Shown in pieces: positions 18,027 to 26,114 of a stretch of 64,000 bases of DNA; within the stretch, counting starts at the first letter, position 1; each line of letters begins with the position of its first letter. Where the stretch lies: contig CAVOIP010000005.1 in the NCBI GenBank assembly GCA_963696105.1, positions 744,001-808,000 of the forward strand, in the 5' to 3' direction. Both the position numbers and the translations under genes were made by a program. Under the pieces are notes generated by a model. That model saw only the letters and a list, made by a program, of their open reading frames with translations, had not been told where the DNA came from and did not search any database. Source of the DNA: CAVRTM01 sp963696105. Its GTDB lineage: Bacteria > Actinomycetota > Actinomycetes > Actinomycetales > Dermatophilaceae.

Positions 18027-19205
18027 GTGGACCAGGCACCGGCGCGGGTGGTCATCGGGATGGATCCGCACAAACGATCGGTCACGATCGAGGTGATGCA
18101 CGCCGACGAGAGCATCGTCGGCTCCGGCCGGTTCGGCACCGACCGTGAGGGCTACCGCGACATGTTCGCGGTGGCACGACAGTGGCCGCAGCGGGTGTGG
18201 GCCGTCGAGGGCTGCAACGGCATCGGCCGGCACATCGCGCTGCGGCTGCTGGCCGACGGGGAGCAGGTCATCGACGTCCCGCCGAAGCTGTCCGCCCGGG
18301 TGCGCACCTTCGCCACCGGCCAGGGCCGTAAGACCGACGCCACCGACGCGCACTCCATCGCGCTGGTCGGCACCCGGATGAGCGGGCTGCGACCGGTGGT
18401 CAACGATGAGCAGCTGGCCGTGCTGCGCGTGCTGGTCGATCGGCGCCGCGTGTTGGGCGAGGACCACACGCGGATGATCTCCCAGCTGCACCAGCTGCTG
18501 CTGGAGCTGATTCCCGGTGGCGCCAAGAGGGACCTGTCCGCCGCCCAGGCCAAGAAGCTGCTCGCGACCGTCCGGCCCCGGGACGTCGCAGGCAAGGCCC
18601 GTCGCCGCGTTGCGGCCGAGCTGATCGGCGACCTCGAGCGGATCTATGCGCGCAAGAAGGCCGCGAACAAGGAGCTGACCGAGCTGCTCACCGCGACCGG
18701 CACCGGCCTGACCGACCTGCACGGCATCGGCCCCTCGGGTGCGGCCCGCCTGCTCGTCGAAGTCGGGGACATCACCCGCTTCCCCGACAACAACCACTTC
18801 GCGTCCTGGACCGGCACCGCACCCATCGACGCCTGCTCCGGTGACCATGTGCGCCACCGCCTGTCCCGCGGCGGCAACCGCCAGATCAACCGGGTCCTGC
18901 ACATCATGGCCACCGTTCAGCTGCGCAGCCCGACCCAGGGCCGGGACTACTTCGACCGCACCAAAGCCCGCGGCAAGACCTCCAACGAGGCCATGCGCTG
19001 CCTCAAACGCCGCCTGTCCGACATCGTCTTCCGGACCATGCTCGCTGACGCCGCACGGCAGATGACGACGAGCCCGGGAGGGCAACGGGGCGACGACTCT
19101 GACTCCAGCGCGACCGGCTCACAACCCCACACCGGCACTTCGGACAAGCCACTTCCCGGACCCGCCAACGCCAAGCCTAGAACCACCCTGCCCGCTGCTT
19201 CTTGA
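18027..19205 (+). CDS. IS110-family transposase (DEDD recombinase)
   Basis: Full-length 392-residue recombinase. The N-terminal RuvC-like domain shows the acidic residues in GMDPHKRSVTI, VWAVEGCNGIGRH and GRKTDATDAHSIAL. The C-terminal Transposase_20 domain shows DLHGIGPSGAARLLVEVGD and HRLSRGGNRQINRVLH, with the expected serine region. The frame is open far upstream, but GTG 18027 with AGAGGAGGA is the natural start. No frameshift, so it may be active. IS110 enzymes recombine through a circular intermediate guided by an element-encoded RNA. Confidence 0.93.
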   Translation: MDQAPARVVIGMDPHKRSVTIEVMHADESIVGSGRFGTDREGYRDMFAVARQWPQRVWAVEGCNGIGRHIALRLLADGEQVIDVPPKLSARVRTFATGQGRKTDATDAHSIALVGTRMSGLRPVVNDEQLAVLRVLVDRRRVLGEDHTRMISQLHQLLLELIPGGAKRDLSAAQAKKLLATVRPRDVAGKARRRVAAELIGDLERIYARKKAANKELTELLTATGTGLTDLHGIGPSGAARLLVEVGDITRFPDNNHFASWTGTAPIDACSGDHVRHRLSRGGNRQINRVLHIMATVQLRSPTQGRDYFDRTKARGKTSNEAMRCLKRRLSDIVFRTMLADAARQMTTSPGGQRGDDSDSSATGSQPHTGTSDKPLPGPANAKPRTTLPAAS

Positions 19206-19254
19206 CACAGAGGGGAGCCACGAGCGGATCGCGGCTACTAGGAGACTTCACGCA

Positions 19255-19281
19255 GGATCGATGTCTGGCCAGACTCGATCC
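19255..19281 (+). repeat. Hairpin repeat downstream of IS110, similar to one upstream
   Basis: A stem of 7 plus 4 bp (GGATCGA with TCGATCC, GTCT with AGAC) with one bulged base. About 70 percent of its bases match the segment around 17826-17848 upstream of the transposase, so a degenerate direct repeat brackets the gene. Confidence 0.45.
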
Positions 19282-19324
19282 AGATCCGGGCGTCCGCGCG
19301 TTCGTGGTCTGCCATTCTCGACGG

Positions 19325-19513
19325 ATGCGGCCCTCTGCCATCGCTCTCGTCCCGGCGCTGATCGCCTTCGCTGTCGCAGAGGTCGTCTGCCGCTCCCTTC
19401 TGAACCTTTCAGACCAGATCCTGCCGCTCATCGTGTTCCCCGTGGCGTTCGTGGCCTGGGCGCTCACGACGAAGCAGCTCATCGCCCGGCGAACTCGGCA
19501 CAACAAGCCATGA
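19325..19513 (+). CDS. Small two-helix membrane protein (hypothetical)
   Basis: A 62-residue frame from ATG 19325: two hydrophobic segments (IALVPALIAFAVAEVVC and ILPLIVFPVAFVAWAL) and a basic C-terminus (RRTRHNKP). No recognised family. The frame is open back to 19202, but that part covers the IS-flanking hairpin. It lies convergent to the MFS gene. Coding status is uncertain. Confidence 0.4.
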   Translation: MRPSAIALVPALIAFAVAEVVCRSLLNLSDQILPLIVFPVAFVAWALTTKQLIARRTRHNKP

Positions 19514-19566
19514 CGGATCGAGCCGCCGACGCTCATTTCGGCATGAGCGGATGGTCGGCCGGGTCG

Positions 19567-20838
19567 TCAGAACTGGTCTGCGGGGTGGGGTTCGAGGTCG
19601 GCGATGCGGCGGGTGTTGAGGACTGGGGAACGGACTAGCCAGGCGACTGCGAGGCTGCCGGCGATGGAGGCGATGACGATCGTCGGGGGTATCCCGATGC
19701 GCTCGGCGGTCCAGCCTCCCAGGATGGCCCCGAGGGGTCGGATGCCGTAGTTGACCGTGGCGTAGGCGCCAGAGACACGGGATCGCATGCTGTCGTGGGT
19801 GACCGCGACCTGGAGGCTGTTCATCGTGATGTCGAACAGCATGATGCCGAGGGCGGAGACGAACTCGGCCGCGGCGATGGCGGCGACGCGGTAGGCCAGT
19901 GGTGCGCCCTCGGCGAGCGGGAGGAAGGCAAAGGGCAGGCTGAACAGCATCGCGCCAGCGGCGATGGTGTAGCCGGTGCCGATCGGGTCTGCGACCCGGC
20001 TGGCGGTGGCTGCCCCCACCAGTCCGCCGGTGGCGCCGACGCCGAGTGCGAGTCCGATGCTGCCCGCGCCGAGGCCGAGGGCACGAACGGCGTAGACGAT
20101 CAGCACGGCCTGCACCACGAGCGAGAAGAAGTTCAGGGTCGTGGAGCACGCCAACGTCGCCCGCAGGAACGGGTGATGGTGCAGGTAGCGCACCCCGAGC
20201 CGGAGCCGTTGGCCGTAGGTCTCCTGGTGGGCTGGGTCGCGAGTGGGTTCGTCAATGTCGACGCGGCTGATCAGGAGGGACGAAAGCAGAAAGGAGCAGA
20301 CGTCGACGACGAGGGCGAGGGGCGCTGTCAGGACGCTGACGAGGGCCCCGGCAAGTGGTGGGCCCGCGATGAAGGAGGCCGAGCGGGTGGTGGACAGGAG
20401 GGAGTTGGCCTCCAGGTACTGCTCCCTTGGGACCAGCTGCGCAAAGAACGGGGGATAGGCGGTGTGGTAGAGCACGCCTCCGAGTCCGCCGACGACGGCC
20501 GCGACGTAGAGCACCGGCATCGAGAGCCGGTCGACGGCGTATGCGAGGGGGACGGCGGCGATGGCTGTGGCCTGGACCAGGTTTGCGATGACCAGCATGC
20601 GCTGCTTGCGGCGGAGTCGGTCCACCCAGGTGCCCACGAACAGCGCGAGGAGGTTCGGCAGCCAGATGGCGGCCACAAGAGCCCCGACCTGGACCGCACG
20701 GGCGTTCAGGACGGTCACGGCAACCAGCGGGAGCGCCAGCTCGGAGACCCGATCGCCGACCTCCGACACCGTCTGACCGGTCCAGTAGAGCCGAAACCGC
20801 GGGTCACGCCAGACCGCGGTCGACCTGGATCGGGTCAT
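19567..20838 (-). CDS. MFS efflux transporter (MFS_3 / macrolide-efflux type)
   Basis: A 423-residue permease with about 12 hydrophobic segments. The N-terminus FRLYWTGQTVSEVGDRVSELALPLVAV and the loop-2 motif GTWVDRLRRKQRMLV (a G-x4-D-R-x-RR-K variant) identify the drug-efflux/enterobactin-exporter-like branch. It overlaps the ArsR regulator stop by four bases (ATGA) and is surely co-transcribed. The substrate is unknown; such pairs often export a toxic compound sensed by the regulator. Confidence 0.9.
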   Translation of the reverse strand: MTRSRSTAVWRDPRFRLYWTGQTVSEVGDRVSELALPLVAVTVLNARAVQVGALVAAIWLPNLLALFVGTWVDRLRRKQRMLVIANLVQATAIAAVPLAYAVDRLSMPVLYVAAVVGGLGGVLYHTAYPPFFAQLVPREQYLEANSLLSTTRSASFIAGPPLAGALVSVLTAPLALVVDVCSFLLSSLLISRVDIDEPTRDPAHQETYGQRLRLGVRYLHHHPFLRATLACSTTLNFFSLVVQAVLIVYAVRALGLGAGSIGLALGVGATGGLVGAATASRVADPIGTGYTIAAGAMLFSLPFAFLPLAEGAPLAYRVAAIAAAEFVSALGIMLFDITMNSLQVAVTHDSMRSRVSGAYATVNYGIRPLGAILGGWTAERIGIPPTIVIASIAGSLAVAWLVRSPVLNTRRIADLEPHPADQF

Positions 20839-21401
20839 GCGGGGCCGTCAGGCATGGTGTAGCGCAGGATCCGCACACGACGAGCCCCGTCCGGGGTGTC
20901 CTCGGGTGCGCCCTTGCGCTGCACGTACGGCGTCAGCAGCGCCTCGACAGCCGCCTCGATCTGCGCCAGCTCCTGCGTTGTGGCGATGATCGTCGTGTCC
21001 CACCGGCCGGCGGCGGAAGCCCAGTCATCGTCCAGGGTGGGCAACACGTCCTGGCGCCAACGATGCGCGATGTCGCCCTCGGCCGCCTCGAGTGTCTCGG
21101 TGAGTTGTCGGTAGGCGGCCGGATCCTCATCGCCGGTGAAGCGGAACCCCCGACCCACCGCCTGCCACCACCGCTTGCGGCCCCGCCCGTCGCCGGGTGC
21201 ATCCTCAACCAGGCCATGCTCAGCCAGGTGTCGAAGATGCCAACTGGTCACTGACGGACTTGCGCCTACATGCGGGGCGAGCCCGGTCGCGGTATCGGGG
21301 CCGTGCTCGCGCAGTCGCTCCAGAATCGTCAGTCGAACAGGGTGGGCCAGGGCGCGCATTCCCCTCGCGTCGAGTTCGACATCACCCCAGTCATTGGCCA
21401 T
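20835..21401 (-). CDS. ArsR-family winged-helix regulator
   Basis: 188 aa. The N-terminal HTH_20-type winged helix reads MRALAHPVRLTILERLREHGPDTATGLAPHVGASPSVTSWHLRHLAEHGLV. The C-terminal half has no metal-binding cysteines, so it is not a classical metal sensor. ATG 21401 has GGGGG upstream. A perfect-arm inverted repeat sits ten bases upstream. It is coupled to the MFS gene, pointing to repression of efflux. Confidence 0.9.
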   Translation of the reverse strand: MANDWGDVELDARGMRALAHPVRLTILERLREHGPDTATGLAPHVGASPSVTSWHLRHLAEHGLVEDAPGDGRGRKRWWQAVGRGFRFTGDEDPAAYRQLTETLEAAEGDIAHRWRQDVLPTLDDDWASAAGRWDTTIIATTQELAQIEAAVEALLTPYVQRKGAPEDTPDGARRVRILRYTMPDGPA

Positions 21402-21410
21402 GCCGCCCCC

Positions 21411-21442
21411 TTGAGAGAGTTCTGTCGATAGGACTGTCTCAA
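21411..21442 (-). promoter_or_regulatory. Probable ArsR operator
   Basis: The inverted repeat TTGAGA-N20-TCTCAA with inner GTTC/GGAC half-symmetry lies immediately upstream of the arsR-type gene. This is the expected place for autoregulation. Confidence 0.55.
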
Positions 21443-21540
21443 AGGGGCGTCGCGTGGTCAAGCGCCATGCGTCGCGAACGCCCTCAATTCGGCATGTTGG
21501 TGCGAGCACATCGCGGCAAAGTCGGACGCTTGTTGCGCCC

Positions 21541-21732
21541 CTACGGCGTTGACAGAACGAGACCCGTGAGGACCAGGCCCGTCCCAGCAAGGCTCATTCC
21601 CGCCAGAGGCACGTTGTCCGTGAGCAGGAAGACGAAGTTCAGCACTAGGCCGACTACGGCCACCGTGACGAGGACCAGACGCCGTTGCCGACCGCTTCGG
21701 GACCACGCGCTGCCCTTCGATGGGGTCGACAT
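21541..21732 (-). CDS. Small two-helix membrane protein (hypothetical)
   Basis: 63 aa: a basic N-terminus (SGRQRR), then two hydrophobic helices (LVLVTVAVVGLVLNFVFLL and LAGMSLAGTGLVLTGLVL). No family recognised. ATG start at 21732. The topology is plausible and the third-position GC agrees with coding, but there is no further support. Confidence 0.45.
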   Translation of the reverse strand: MSTPSKGSAWSRSGRQRRLVLVTVAVVGLVLNFVFLLTDNVPLAGMSLAGTGLVLTGLVLSTP

Positions 21733-21946
21733 GAACGCATCTTGGCACTCACCGTCCGACGGGGGGCGGCAACCGTGGTGACCTGCTCAACTCGCGAAGG
21801 GCTGCGGTTCCTGGGCCTCGAGGACATCTCACGCTGATCGGCTTAGGAAGACGTTGAGCGTCTTCGGTCTGGCGTGGGGAACGCCCTCCTCGAGCACGAC
21901 GTCCACGCTCACCGTTCCAACCGTTTCCGGGCTGGCAAGGGTTTCG

Positions 21947-22360
21947 TCACTCCTCGCGGTCTCGTGAGGGGGTCGGCACGAGGACCAGGGTCGTGTTCAG
22001 CTGGTGGGTCAGGACGAGCAGGGTCCGCACCGACCCCCCGGCGACGGCCCGCGGCAGCTCGTACAAGGTGTTGGGTCGCACGCCGGCGAACTCGGCCAGC
22101 TGACGAGGCGTCACCCCGTCCGTGTGCCGCTGCCGGCGGACCTGGCACAGCACGCCCTCGAGGACCGGTCGGCCGGGTTCGTCCTCGATCTCGAGGGTGA
22201 AGCCGAGCGCGGCCGCGATCGCCTCGACCGTCCCCAGGTGCGGCCACGTGTTCCCCGCCTCGACGTCGGTGACCACCGAGAACGACACCCCGGCCTCGGT
22301 CGCCAGCCGCCGCAGACCCCACCCACGCGCATACCGCTCGTCGGCAAGGACCTCGACCAC
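21947..22360 (-). CDS. XRE-type regulator with two HTH segments, 5' end uncertain
   Basis: A first HTH (VLADERYARGWGLRRLATEAGVSFSVVTDVEAGNTWPHLGT) is followed by a second, Cro/C1-like segment (VTPRQLAEFAGVRPNTLYELP). The C-terminal LVLTHQLNTTLVLVP is strand-rich. GTG 22360 is the shortest sensible start; the frame stays open to 22525. A 7-bp repeat (three copies) lies just upstream at 22364-22384. With two copies the upstream frame would join in register (VPEVDVVGAW-RGVVEV), suggesting a longer ancestral N-terminus. A phage or accessory-element regulator is likely. Confidence 0.6.
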   Translation of the reverse strand: MVEVLADERYARGWGLRRLATEAGVSFSVVTDVEAGNTWPHLGTVEAIAAALGFTLEIEDEPGRPVLEGVLCQVRRQRHTDGVTPRQLAEFAGVRPNTLYELPRAVAGGSVRTLLVLTHQLNTTLVLVPTPSRDREE

Positions 22361-22363
22361 CCC

Positions 22364-22384
22364 GCGCCAAGCGCCAAGCGCCAA
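22364..22384. repeat. Heptanucleotide tandem repeat (GCGCCAA)x3
   Basis: Three exact copies at 22364-22370, 22371-22377 and 22378-22384, at the 5' edge of the XRE gene. Copy-number change would alter the reading frame. Confidence 0.85.
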
Positions 22385-22759
22385 CCACGTCCACCTCCGG
22401 CACCTCGCTGAACGACGAGAGCGGCCGCGCCGCCCATCCCCACCGCCACCCCCGGTTTGTGGGTCCCGCGGCCCGCGCGGCGGCGCCCACAGGGCCGGAG
22501 AGGGGTCCAGCGCTAACCGCACCACACCGCCCTCTGCCCACGCTCGACGACTTCCGCCCAGAACGTACCGGAACGCCTACGCCCATGCCCCGCGTACCGG
22601 TTTCCCGATCCATCCGGCCGGAGGCACCGGCACGGTGCCCGTCGCGCTCCTCACCAAGGGAGCTGCCGCGAATGTCCGCCCCTTCCGGGACAGGGACAGC
22701 CGCCATGAGCGCCCGCACCAGCGGGCCCTGACGACGACGTCCTCCCCGGAGCCTGCCCG

Positions 22760-23260
22760 ATGCCCTCTCTCGCCCACCTGTCCTCGGCCACCGACCAGTG
22801 GCCCACCCCGCAGGACTTCTTCGACCGCCTGCACGCCGAGTTCGGCTTCGTCCTGGACGTCTGCGCCGGCGCCGACAACGCCAAGGCGCCCGCCTACTAC
22901 GCCCTCGACCACGCCGACCCCGCCCGCCGGGACGGCCTGTCCCAGGACTGGGCCGCCGAGGCCGCCCGCCTGGGCGGCAGGGCGTGGATGAACCCGCCCT
23001 ACGGACGCCCGATTGGCGCCTGGATGGACAGGGCCCGGCAGGCCGCGGGCGCCGGCGCGACCGTCGTGACGCTCGTTCCCGTGCGAGCCGACACCGCGTG
23101 GTGGCACGAGCACGTCCTGGGTTCCGGCGCCGAGGTCCGGTACGTGCGCGGGCGGCTCACGTTCGGTGCCGCGACGAACACTGCCGCGTTCGCCTCAGCC
23201 GTCGTCATCTACCGCCCCAGCGACCGTCCCGGCCAGCCCGGACCGACGCTGGGCGCCTGA
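22760..23260 (+). CDS. Phage N-6-adenine methyltransferase (Dam family)
   Basis: 166 aa, matching phage-encoded DNA adenine methylases of the Dam (PF05869-like) type. The start SSATDQWPTPQDFFDRLHAEFGFVLDVCA holds the W-x-TP motif, and the catalytic (D/N)PPY motif is NPPYGRPI near residue 77. TLVPVRADTAWWHEHV is a further conserved block. No restriction enzyme and no other phage structural genes are nearby, so it is an orphan methylase, probably carried in by a phage or element. The 234 bp before it contain no convincing gene. Confidence 0.87.
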   Translation: MPSLAHLSSATDQWPTPQDFFDRLHAEFGFVLDVCAGADNAKAPAYYALDHADPARRDGLSQDWAAEAARLGGRAWMNPPYGRPIGAWMDRARQAAGAGATVVTLVPVRADTAWWHEHVLGSGAEVRYVRGRLTFGAATNTAAFASAVVIYRPSDRPGQPGPTLGA

Positions 23261-23381
23261 CCGGCCGCGCGGCACCCCGCCAGAGCGCGCCCCTCAGCAC
23301 ACCCGAATAACCAGCTCGTTACAGCCCGCAGGCCACGCCTGACGGGCTACCCGCGCGCCGACTGCACGCCCGTCGCACACC

Positions 23382-23418
23382 CGTGAAGGTCCCGACCGCA
23401 CCGGTCGGGACCTTCACG
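23382..23418. terminator. Strong hairpin terminator
   Basis: A 17-bp perfect stem (23382-23398 with 23402-23418) with a three-base loop, downstream of the phage methylase. The rest of 23261-23560 holds no gene. Confidence 0.7.
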
Positions 23419-23485
23419 CATCCCCAAAACCCGCCCTTCAGCACCCCCGCACTGCCTTCTGAGCCGCACTGACCCCGGACATGGA

Positions 23486-23522
23486 GAAACCCCGACCGGA
23501 CACGAAGTCCAGCCGGGGTTTC
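23486..23522. terminator. Hairpin terminator before tRNA-Ser(CGA)
   Basis: GAAACCCCG pairs with CGGGGTTTC, with an inner GGAC/GTCC pairing. It probably terminates the minus-strand tRNA transcript. Confidence 0.65.
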
Positions 23523-23561
23523 GTCAATCAAGACCTACAGGTTTGGTAAGTCCCTCCTCGG

Positions 23562-23648
23562 CGGTGGCGGTGGGATTTGAACCCACGGTGGAGTTACCCC
23601 CACACACGCTTTCGAGGCGTGCTCCTTAGGCCGCTCGGACACGCCACC
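23562..23648 (-). tRNA. tRNA-Ser (anticodon CGA)
   Basis: Read on the minus strand: acceptor stem GGTGGCG (23648-23642) pairs with CGCCACC (23569-23563), discriminator G. The anticodon loop CTCGAAAG gives CGA, a long variable arm is present, and the T loop is GGTTCAAATCC. CCA is not encoded. Confidence 0.95.
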
Positions 23649-23718
23649 GCCGGAGAGGCTACTAGAGGCGGCCGGTCAGACAGAAATCGGTCCCGGTGAG
23701 CACGGCGCCCAGCGGGCC

Positions 23719-24201
23719 CTAGGACCGTTGCCCCGCGAAGAAGCCCAGCAGCAGCCGGGAGCACTCCTGCTCGCGGACCCCGCCGACCACCTCGGCGCGA
23801 TGGGTCGCGCGACGGTCCCGCACCAGGTCCCACACCGACCCGCACGCCCCCGCCTTGGGGTCCCAGGCGCCGAGCACGACGCGGGCGACCCGGGCCAGCA
23901 CCAGCGCGCCGGCGCACATGGCGCACGGCTCGAGGGTCACCACGAGGGTGCAGCCCTCCAGCCGCCAGCTGCCCACCTGCGCGGCGGCGGCCCGGATCGC
24001 CACCACCTCGGCGTGCGCCGTCGGGTCGCCGACCGCCTCGCGCACGTTGTGCCCGACCCCGAGGACCGTGCCGTCCGGGCCGACCACGAGCGCGCCGACC
24101 GGCACGTCACCGGAGGTGAGCGCCCCGGAGGCCACGGCGAGCGCCTGCCCCATCCACGCGGCGTACCGGGGGTCGACTGCAGGTCCGCGGGCCAGGGTCA
24201 C
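23719..24201 (-). CDS. tadA: tRNA-specific adenosine deaminase
   Basis: Converts A34 to inosine in tRNA-Arg(ACG). It is a 160-residue cytidine-deaminase-fold protein with the zinc site HAE (His63, Glu65) and PCAMC (Cys93, Cys96), plus the TadA-specific AWDPKAGACGS loop. GTG start at 24201, divergent from upp with only 16 bp between the two starts. The opposing -10 boxes overlap. Confidence 0.93.
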   Translation of the reverse strand: MTLARGPAVDPRYAAWMGQALAVASGALTSGDVPVGALVVGPDGTVLGVGHNVREAVGDPTAHAEVVAIRAAAAQVGSWRLEGCTLVVTLEPCAMCAGALVLARVARVVLGAWDPKAGACGSVWDLVRDRRATHRAEVVGGVREQECSRLLLGFFAGQRS

Positions 24202-24217
24202 ACGCTAAGTTTCGCGT
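24202..24217. promoter_or_regulatory. Divergent leaderless promoters of tadA and upp
   Basis: On the plus strand TAAGTT (24206-24211) is six bases from ATG 24218. On the minus strand GAAACT (24213-24208) is six bases from GTG 24201. The two -10 boxes overlap, so polymerase should not occupy both at once. Confidence 0.5.
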
Positions 24218-24856
24218 ATGCGCGTCCACGTTGCCGACCATCCGCTCATCGCCCACAAGCTCACGGCGTTGCGCGACAGGAACACCGACTCCCCCACCTT
24301 CCGCCGGCTGGCCGACGAGCTGGTGACGCTGCTGGCATACGAGGCGACGCGCGAGGTCCGGGTCGAGCCCTTCGACATCCAGACGCCCGTGGCGCCCACC
24401 CGCGGCATCAAGCTGGCCAGCCCCAAGCCGCTGGTGGTGCCCATCCTGCGCGCGGGCCTGGGGATGCTCGACGGGATGGTCCGCCTGCTCCCGACCGCTG
24501 AGGTGGGCTTCCTCGGCCTGGTCCGCAACGAGGAGACGCTGCAGGCGACGACCTACGCCAACCGGCTGCCCGACGACCTGTCCGGGCGCCAGTGCTACCT
24601 CCTGGACCCGATGCTCGCCACCGGCGGCACCCTCGCCGCCGCGATCCGCTACCTGGTCGACCTCGGCGCCGACGACATCACCGCCATCTGCCTGCTGTGC
24701 GCCCCCGAGGGCATCGAGCGCCTCGAGGCCGCGATCGCCGACCTGGACGTGCCGGTCACCGTGGTCACCGGTGCGCTCGACGAGAAGCTGGACGACAACG
24801 GCTACATCGTCCCCGGGCTCGGTGACGCGGGCGACCGCCTGTACGGCGTCGTCTGA
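24218..24856 (+). CDS. upp: Uracil phosphoribosyltransferase
   Basis: Salvages uracil plus PRPP to UMP. 212 aa, normal length. The PRPP loop LLDPMLATGGTLAAAI lies at residues 128-143, the N-terminal DHPLIAHKLTALRD is typical, and the uracil-binding YIVPGLGDAGDRLYG lies near the C-terminus. The leaderless ATG follows the TAAGTT box. Followed by about 240 bp rich in CGCCGTACGGCG-like palindromes but without a gene. Confidence 0.96.
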   Translation: MRVHVADHPLIAHKLTALRDRNTDSPTFRRLADELVTLLAYEATREVRVEPFDIQTPVAPTRGIKLASPKPLVVPILRAGLGMLDGMVRLLPTAEVGFLGLVRNEETLQATTYANRLPDDLSGRQCYLLDPMLATGGTLAAAIRYLVDLGADDITAICLLCAPEGIERLEAAIADLDVPVTVVTGALDEKLDDNGYIVPGLGDAGDRLYGVV

Positions 24857-25100
24857 GCCCACTCGGCACCGCCTCGCGCTGGTTCCGCCGTACGGCGCCG
24901 CCCACCTCCGGCCGGGCGGCGTCGCCTGACGTTCCCGCCGTACGGCGTCGCCCGACCGGTCCGTCCTCCGCTGACCCCGTGCCCGGCGCGCGGCGCGCCT
25001 GCGGTGACAGCACCGGTGCATTTGGCAGGATCGGGGTGACTTGGGAGCATCTACCGGGTCGCCGACCCCGACGGCCCGCCACACCCCCTGAGGAGATCCC

Positions 25101-25271
25101 ATGCCGCGCGTGAAGAAGATCCTGCTGTGGGTCCTCCTCGCCTTCGCGGTCTACGCGGTCATCACCTCCCCGACCCAGGCCGCCGACATCGTGCACACCA
25201 CGTGGGCCATCGTCGTGGAGGCGGTCACCCGCATCGGCGACTTCTTCAACGCCCTGCTCAACCGCAAGTGA
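25101..25271 (+). CDS. Small membrane protein (hypothetical)
   Basis: 56 aa: a basic start (MPRVKK), then one hydrophobic helix (ILLWVLLAFAVYAVI), then an amphipathic segment ending NALLNRK. A good ribosome site (GAGGAGATCCC) precedes ATG. It lies nine bases before the PH-domain gene, so the two are co-transcribed. This short gene type is common upstream of PH-domain proteins in actinobacteria; function unknown. Confidence 0.72.
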   Translation: MPRVKKILLWVLLAFAVYAVITSPTQAADIVHTTWAIVVEAVTRIGDFFNALLNRK

Positions 25272-25280
25272 TGCCTGCCG

Positions 25281-26114
25281 ATGGCGCCGGCTGACGCGAT
25301 CGCCCGCCACCGGGTGCTGCGGCGCTACCTGCTCGACGGCGAGCACGTCGTCACTGCGGTGCACCAGCACTGGGCCAAGGTCGCCGAACCGGTCGCTTCC
25401 GCTGTCCTGGGCCTCGTCCTCGCCCTCTGGCTGGACTCGCGCATCCCGGCCTCGGTCGGCCACGCGGCCGACGTCCTGTGGTGGCTGTGGATCCTCGTCG
25501 TGGTCCGGGCCGCCTGGAAGCTGCTGGGGTGGCGCCACGACTGGTTCGTCGCCACCGACAAGCGGCTGATCCTCACCTACGGCATGGTGACGCACAAAGT
25601 CGCGATGATGCCGCTGTCCAAGGTGACCGACATGTCCTACAACCGCTCGCCGATCGGGCGCGTCGTCGGGTTCGGCACGTTCGTGATGGAGAGCGCCGGG
25701 CAGGACCAGGCGCTGCACCGCGTCAGCTGGGTGCCGGAGCCCGACCACACCTACCGGGCCATCTGCGCGCAGATCTTCGGTGTCGACGACCGCGACCGGG
25801 TCGACCTCGATGACGGGGACGACGACGGTCCGGGGACGGCCGACCCCGGCGGCCCGGGTGCCGGGCCGGCCGGCGGCCCCGGCGCGGGACCCGGCGCGGG
25901 CCCCGGAGGCCAGGGGCGTCCGCCCGTCCCGCCCGCCCCCGGCAGCCCGGGCGACTGGTCGACCGGCATCCGCATCCGCCCGGTCGAGCCCGGGGAGGAC
26001 GGGCAGGGGGGCGACGGCCGGTCCCTCTACCAGAGCCCCGACCTGCGCCGGCGCAGCAGCCCGGACGCCGACACCGGTCCGATCCCGATCCTGCGGCCGC
26101 CCACCGACCCCTGA
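25281..26114 (+). CDS. Membrane PH-domain (bPH2-like) protein
   Basis: 277 aa. After a short N-terminus there are two membrane helices (VASAVLGLVLALWL and VLWWLWILVVVRAAWKLL), then a bacterial PH domain (DWFVATDKRLILTYGMVTHKVAMMPLSKVTDMSYNRS to YRAICAQIFG). The C-terminal 100 residues are disordered, with a (GPGA)-rich low-complexity stretch and an arginine/proline tail. Role unknown; probably membrane-associated. Confidence 0.85.
   Translation: MAPADAIARHRVLRRYLLDGEHVVTAVHQHWAKVAEPVASAVLGLVLALWLDSRIPASVGHAADVLWWLWILVVVRAAWKLLGWRHDWFVATDKRLILTYGMVTHKVAMMPLSKVTDMSYNRSPIGRVVGFGTFVMESAGQDQALHRVSWVPEPDHTYRAICAQIFGVDDRDRVDLDDGDDDGPGTADPGGPGAGPAGGPGAGPGAGPGGQGRPPVPPAPGSPGDWSTGIRIRPVEPGEDGQGGDGRSLYQSPDLRRRSSPDADTGPIPILRPPTDP

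Larger units (their letters stand above)
17796..19205 (+). mobile_element. IS110-family insertion sequence (boundaries approximate)
   Basis: A transposase gene plus an approximately 230-bp structured, non-coding upstream segment. IS110 elements lack terminal inverted repeats, so the ends cannot be fixed from one copy; the left end may lie further upstream and the right end may reach about 19285. The limits given cover the direct repeat CATCGGCTGCT (17796 and 17872) to the end of the transposase gene. Confidence 0.55.

Noticed and set aside
22459..22731. Plus-strand open frame of 90 codons before the phage methylase
   Set aside because: Pro/Arg/Ser-rich low complexity, no ribosome site, no domain, and it overlaps the opposing upstream frame of the XRE gene.
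23562..23648. tRNA-Ser(CGA) as a proven attachment site
   Set aside because: No integrase gene and no duplicated tRNA 3' segment could be found in the window, so this stays a possibility only.
24857..25100. Gene in the gap after upp
   Set aside because: Only short frames; the sequence is made of GC-rich palindromes (CGCCGTACGGCG-like) that recur elsewhere in the window.
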